A program made the position numbers and the translations under genes. DNA of 64,000 nt from Roseateles subflavus. GTDB taxonomy: Bacteria > Pseudomonadota > Gammaproteobacteria > Burkholderiales > Burkholderiaceae_C. The stretch covers positions 248,001 to 312,000 of the forward strand of contig NZ_JASVDS010000004.1 of the NCBI RefSeq assembly GCF_030285365.1. The letters are read 5' to 3'. Of this stretch, positions 60,258 through 64,000 are shown piece after piece (position 1 is the first letter of the stretch; the number at the start of each line of letters is the position of its first letter). Under the pieces are notes generated by a model. It made no database searches and was not told the DNA's origin. It was given only the letters and a program-made list of their open reading frames with translations.

Positions 60258-61625
60258 TCAGACGTGCAGCAGCAGGTGCTCACGCTCCCAGGGCGAGATG
60301 ACCTTCATGAACTCGGCGTACTCGATCTCCTTGATCTCGGAGTAGACCGTCACGAAGGACTCGCCCAGCACCGCGGCGAGATCCGTCTCGGCACGCAGCA
60401 GCGCGAGCGCCTCGCCGAGGCTGCGCGGGAGCTGGTAGTCGCCCAGGTAGGCGTCGCCCTTGCATTCGGGCGTGGGCTCGATGCGGTTTTTGATGCCCAG
60501 GTAGCCGCAGGCCAGCGTGGCGGCCAGGGCGACGTAGGGGTTGGCATCGGCGCCGATCACGCGGTTCTCGACGCGCCGCGCGGCGGGAGGCGCCACCGGC
60601 GAGCGGATGCCCACCGTCCGGTTGTCGATGCCCCACTGGATGTTGATGGGCGCCGCCGTGAAGCGGGCCAGGCGGCGGTAGCTGTTCACGTAAGGAGCGA
60701 ACAGCGCCATGGCCGCCGGGATGTAGCGCTGCAGGCCGCCGATGTACCAGTAGAACTCGGGGCTGGGGCTGCCATCCTCGTTGCTGAAGAGGTTGCGGCC
60801 GGTGGCCTTGTTGATCACGCTCTGGTGCACATGCATCGCGCTGCCGGGCTCGCCGGCGATGGGCTTGGCCATGAAGGTGGCGAACATGTCGTGGCGCAGC
60901 GCGGCCTCGCGCACCGTGCGCTTGAAGAAGAAGACCTCGTCCGCCAGCCCGAGCGGGTGGGCGTGGAAGAAGTTGATCTCCATCTGCCCGGCGCCGATCT
61001 CGTGGATCAGCGTGTCCACGTTGAGCTCCATCTTCTCGCAGTAGTCGTAGACGTCCTCGAAGAGCGGATCGAACTCGTTCACCGCGTCGATGGAGTAGGC
61101 CTGGCGCGAGGTTTCCGCACGGCCACTGCGGCCCACCGGCGGCTTGAGGGGCACGTCGGGATCCGTGTTGCGCGCGACGAGGTAGAACTCCAGCTCCGGC
61201 GCCACCACCGGGTCCCAGCCCTCGGCCTCGAAGAGATCGCACACGCGGCGCAGCACCGAGCGCGGGGCGAAGGGCACGAGCCGGCCGTCGCGGTCGAAGC
61301 AGTCGTGGATGATCTGAGCCGTCGGGTCCACCGCCCAGGGCACCAGGCGAACCGTGCTCGGGTCGGCCCGCAGGTGCATGTCCATGTCATTGGGGCTGAT
61401 GACGTCGTAGTAGGGCCCCTCTTCAGGAAACTCGCCGGTGACGCCCATGGCCACCACCGCCTCGGGCAGGCGCATGCCGCGGTCCTCGGTGAACTTCTCG
61501 CGCGGGAGGATCTTGCCGCGTGCCACGCCGGTGAGGTCGGGCACGAGGCATTCCACCTCGGTGACGCGATGCTCACGGAACCATTGCTCGAGCTCGCTGA
61601 ACGTGATTTCTTTTCTGACCACCAT
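60258..61625 (-). CDS. puuA: Gamma-glutamylputrescine synthetase (glutamine synthetase family)
   Basis: A 455-residue member of the glutamine synthetase family. LEFYLVARNTDPDVPLKPP, GAGQMEINFFHAHPLGLADEVFFFKRTVREAA, GEPGSAMHVHQSV and the ATP-binding NRVIGADANPYVALAA agree with PuuA/GlnA3-like polyamine glutamylating enzymes. It joins glutamate to putrescine with ATP. The start at 61625 gives the expected N-terminus and avoids a non-conserved extension. Next to puuD, as expected for the Puu pathway. Confidence 0.92.
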   Translation of the reverse strand: MVVRKEITFSELEQWFREHRVTEVECLVPDLTGVARGKILPREKFTEDRGMRLPEAVVAMGVTGEFPEEGPYYDVISPNDMDMHLRADPSTVRLVPWAVDPTAQIIHDCFDRDGRLVPFAPRSVLRRVCDLFEAEGWDPVVAPELEFYLVARNTDPDVPLKPPVGRSGRAETSRQAYSIDAVNEFDPLFEDVYDYCEKMELNVDTLIHEIGAGQMEINFFHAHPLGLADEVFFFKRTVREAALRHDMFATFMAKPIAGEPGSAMHVHQSVINKATGRNLFSNEDGSPSPEFYWYIGGLQRYIPAAMALFAPYVNSYRRLARFTAAPINIQWGIDNRTVGIRSPVAPPAARRVENRVIGADANPYVALAATLACGYLGIKNRIEPTPECKGDAYLGDYQLPRSLGEALALLRAETDLAAVLGESFVTVYSEIKEIEYAEFMKVISPWEREHLLLHV

Positions 61626-61708
61626 CGTTGCCTCATCTTCTGGTCTTGGCCCCGGGTCATACCCACCGGGGCTTCGGATTGCTAGAACTCGGTCGGGGGT
61701 CAGCGGCG

Positions 61709-62530
61709 CTAGGTCTCGGGGTCGCTCTTGAAATCGTGCCGGGGCTGGCGGATCTCGTTGCGGTAGTCGCGGAAGGCCGCACAGGCTTCGCCGAAGGCCT
61801 TGAGCATCTTCATCGAGACCGGATTGCTGGCGGCCTGCCATTCGGGGTGCCATTGCAGGCACAGCGAGAAGCCCCGGCTGGCCTCGACGCTGAAGGCCTC
61901 GACCAGACCGTCCGGCGCCACCGCCTCGACGCGCAGGCCCGGTGCCAGGGTCTTCACGCCCTGGCCATGCAGGGAGTTCACGCGGAAGTGCTCATGACCC
62001 AGCAGGCCTTCGAGCACGCCGCCGGGCATCACGTGCACCTCATGCTGCTCGGCATAGGCGATCGCGGGCGGCTGGCCCTCCGGTGCGCGATGATCATTCA
62101 GGCCCTGCTGTTCCTGCACGGCCTGGTGAAGCGAGCCGCCCAGCGCGACATTTGCCTCCTGGAAGCCGCGGCAGATCGCGAAGAGCGGCATGCCCAGCCG
62201 CAGCGCCCGGGGAATCAGCGGCAGCGTCCAGGCGTCGCGATCGGGGTCCAGTGGGAGCGCCGGGTTGTGCACGGCCTCGTCGAAGTGGCTGGGATGGACA
62301 TTCGAGGGCGAGCCCGTCAGCAGCACGCCGTGCGCGATGGCCAGGAGCTCGTCGATCTCATGGGGGCGGGCCGAGGGCACGACGAGCGGCAGGCAGCCGG
62401 CGAGCCGGACCGCGTCGACGTACTTCTTGCCGGCGATGTGGAAGGGATGGTCTCCCACCTGGCGATTGCAGGCGGGCACCAGCACGATGGGCTTGCTGGC
62501 GGCGGAGGAGGAAGGCGCGTCGCGGTGCAT
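61709..62530 (-). CDS. puuD: Gamma-glutamyl-gamma-aminobutyrate hydrolase
   Basis: A 273-residue class I glutamine amidotransferase-like hydrolase that releases GABA from gamma-glutamyl-GABA. The nucleophile Cys120 is in PLFAICRGFQEANVALGG, and the His/Glu pair is in CLQWHPEWQA near residue 237. LLTGSPSNVHPSHF is typical of PuuD. The start overlaps the puuB stop (TGATG). Confidence 0.94.
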   Translation of the reverse strand: MHRDAPSSSAASKPIVLVPACNRQVGDHPFHIAGKKYVDAVRLAGCLPLVVPSARPHEIDELLAIAHGVLLTGSPSNVHPSHFDEAVHNPALPLDPDRDAWTLPLIPRALRLGMPLFAICRGFQEANVALGGSLHQAVQEQQGLNDHRAPEGQPPAIAYAEQHEVHVMPGGVLEGLLGHEHFRVNSLHGQGVKTLAPGLRVEAVAPDGLVEAFSVEASRGFSLCLQWHPEWQAASNPVSMKMLKAFGEACAAFRDYRNEIRQPRHDFKSDPET

Positions 62531-63846
62531 CACAGCAGGTCCCTCAGGCGGTAGTACGCCATGCCCAGCACCAGGGCAGGCGTTCGCATCAGTGTGCCAC
62601 CGGGGAAGGGCCGGTGGCGCAACTTTCCGAAGCAGTCGAAACGGGCGGCATCGCCCCGCATGGCCTCGGCCACGACCTTGCCGGCCAGGCCGGTCAGGGC
62701 CAGCCCATGGCCGGAGAAGCCCTGGAGGTAATACACGTTCCGTTGCGCGCCCAGGCGGCCGAAGTCGGGGGCGCGGTTGATGCTGATGTCCACGAAGCCT
62801 CCCCAAGCATGGCTCATGCCAACGTCGGCCAGCTGCGGGAAGGTGCGCACCAGACGGGCTTGCATGCTCTGCATGAGGTCGCGCGGCGTGACCATGCTGT
62901 AGCTCACCCGGCCGCCATAGAGCAGGCGGTGGTCGGCTGTCGGGCGGAAGTAGTCCAGCACGAAATTGGTGTCGCAGACCGCGCTGCGGCTCGGGATCAG
63001 CGCCCGCAGCCGCTCTGGATCCAGAGGCTCGGTGCAGACGATGTAGGTGCCGACGGGCATGACGCGATCCGCCAGGGCAGGGGCGAGCTCGGGCGCCAGG
63101 GCCTGGAGATAAACATTGCCGGCCAGCAGCACCTGCCTGGCGCGCACGCTGCCCGTTGATGTGCGCAGCCGCTGCGTGCCATCCGCTGCCGCCTCCATCT
63201 GGTGCACGGCGCTGCCCTCGTGCAGCGTGGCGCCGGCCGCCGCCGCCGCACGGGCGAGACCCAGGCAGTACTTCAGCGGATGCAGGTGCCCGGAGCGCGG
63301 GTCGTGGATGCCCGCATGGAAGCGCGGGCTGGCGATCCAGTCCTGCACGTGCTCGGGCCCAATCCACTGGAGCGGGTAGTGATAGTCCCGCTCGAGGCGA
63401 TCGGCCCAGGCGCGCAGCTCCCGTGTCTTGGAGGGTTTGGTGCTCAGCCCGAGGAAGCCGTCCTGCCATTCGGCGTCGATGCCGTGCCCGGCGCAGCGCT
63501 GGCGGATCAGGTCCAGCGCCTCCAGGCTCATGTCCCAGAGCCGGCGCGCGTCCGCGAGGCCCAATTGCCCTTCGACCGTGCTGTTGTCGCAAGCGAGGCC
63601 GTGAATGGCCTGCCCACCATTGCGGCCGGAGGCACCGCCCCCGACCTGTGATGCCTCCAGCAGCCGGACGTCCAGCCCGTGCTGCACCAGTTCCAGCGCC
63701 GCCGAGAGGCCGGCCAGCCCGCCGCCCACGATGGCGACGTCCGCCTCCACGTCGCCGTGCAGCGGGGCGTAGGCCTCCTGGCGCGGCGCGGTGGCCGCGT
63801 AGTAGGAATCCCGGGCGAGGTCCTGGTCGATCCGGAGCAGGCGCAT
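62530..63846 (-). CDS. puuB: Gamma-glutamylputrescine oxidase
   Basis: A 438-residue FAD-dependent oxidase of the DAO family. The FAD-binding GxGxxG motif is at 41-46 (DVAIVGGGLAGLSAALEL), and GGASGRNGGQAIHGLACD, GGRVSYSM and QGFSGHGLALTGLAGKVVAEAM are PuuB signatures. It converts gamma-glutamylputrescine to the aldehyde used by PuuC. It leads directly into puuD. Confidence 0.94.
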   Translation of the reverse strand: MRLLRIDQDLARDSYYAATAPRQEAYAPLHGDVEADVAIVGGGLAGLSAALELVQHGLDVRLLEASQVGGGASGRNGGQAIHGLACDNSTVEGQLGLADARRLWDMSLEALDLIRQRCAGHGIDAEWQDGFLGLSTKPSKTRELRAWADRLERDYHYPLQWIGPEHVQDWIASPRFHAGIHDPRSGHLHPLKYCLGLARAAAAAGATLHEGSAVHQMEAAADGTQRLRTSTGSVRARQVLLAGNVYLQALAPELAPALADRVMPVGTYIVCTEPLDPERLRALIPSRSAVCDTNFVLDYFRPTADHRLLYGGRVSYSMVTPRDLMQSMQARLVRTFPQLADVGMSHAWGGFVDISINRAPDFGRLGAQRNVYYLQGFSGHGLALTGLAGKVVAEAMRGDAARFDCFGKLRHRPFPGGTLMRTPALVLGMAYYRLRDLL

Positions 63847-63875
63847 GCAGGGCGATCGCGCGCGAGGCTTCAGCC

Positions 63876-64000
63876 TCAGGCCACCCGGCGCAGGGCGGTA
63901 CGGATGGTCTCGACCAGGCGGTCGATCTGCTTCGTCTCGATGATGAGCGGTGGCGACAGTGCGATCGTGTCCCCCGTCGTGCGGATCAGCACGCCTTGCT
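63876..64000 (-). CDS. Class III aminotransferase (C-terminal fragment; gene runs off the window)
   Basis: Forty residues are visible: GVLIRTTGDTIALSPPLII, then QIDRLVETIRTALRRVA and stop. The GDTIALSPPLI ending is typical of class III omega-aminotransferases (acetylornithine/beta-alanine type). It would be a second aminotransferase in the putrescine block, 29 bases upstream of puuB. Specificity cannot be told from the fragment. Confidence 0.75.
   Translation of the reverse strand, partial: QGVLIRTTGDTIALSPPLIIETKQIDRLVETIRTALRRVA

Overview
The window is GC-rich chromosomal DNA from a betaproteobacterium of the order Burkholderiales, most like the Leptothrix/Rubrivivax/Ideonella/Roseateles group. 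This rests on the exosortase-A polysaccharide genes, the rimP-nusA-infB-rbfA-truB-typA order, the DUF3138-type porin and the codon use. It is an inference from gene content, not a taxonomic assignment. Most of the window is dense and ordinary; one 7 kb block (6834-13841) is clearly foreign.

Layout. 1-6665: the end of an exosortase-A (PEP-CTERM) polysaccharide locus: an aminoglycoside-3-N-acetyltransferase-like gene (partial), a toroid-fold protein, two exosortase-associated hydrolases and an acyl carrier protein on the minus strand, then the matching acyl-CoA ligase and PLP decarboxylase on the plus strand. 6834-13841: an integrated element in the 3' end of a tRNA-Ser(GGA) gene, bounded by a 14-bp direct repeat. 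It holds a P4-type integrase, an AlpA-like regulator, five genes of unknown function, and a divergent pair made of a KAP-family P-loop NTPase and a Shedu (SduA, DUF4263) nuclease. 14013-19007: an SPFH/NfeD pair, an Orn/Lys/Arg decarboxylase and fabI, with an inverted-repeat terminator region between the last two. 19082-28010: a possible small RNA or leader, then rimP-nusA-infB-rbfA-truB-typA. 28133-36402: a DMT exporter, a 3-hydroxyisobutyryl-CoA hydrolase-like gene, fhs, a secreted M14 carboxypeptidase and small unknown genes. 36583-41552: Tat-exported phospholipase C, a PEP-CTERM protein, dusA and ogt. 41647-46082: a Fur-box-like site and a five-gene operon (di-haem cytochrome c peroxidase-like lipoprotein, porin, FMN-binding protein, ApbE flavin transferase, four-helix membrane protein) that looks like an extracytoplasmic flavin electron-transfer module. 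46083-48398: rdgC, a FrnE-like DsbA protein and an unknown. 48464-64000: a long minus-strand block for putrescine uptake and breakdown (puuB, puuD, puuA, spuC-like aminotransferase, potFGHI, a DUF3138 porin, puuC), followed by an EamA transporter and a PIG-L deacetylase/AstE-like pair.

How the parts fit. The PEP-CTERM protein at 38.7 kb is a likely client of the exosortase locus at the left end. The decarboxylase at 15.6 kb can make a polyamine that the Puu/Pot block can import and degrade through gamma-glutamyl intermediates. The tRNA-Ser element is a compact defence island: one known anti-phage nuclease beside a KAP NTPase with a shared regulatory region. The two most interesting blocks are that island and the iron-linked flavinylation operon.
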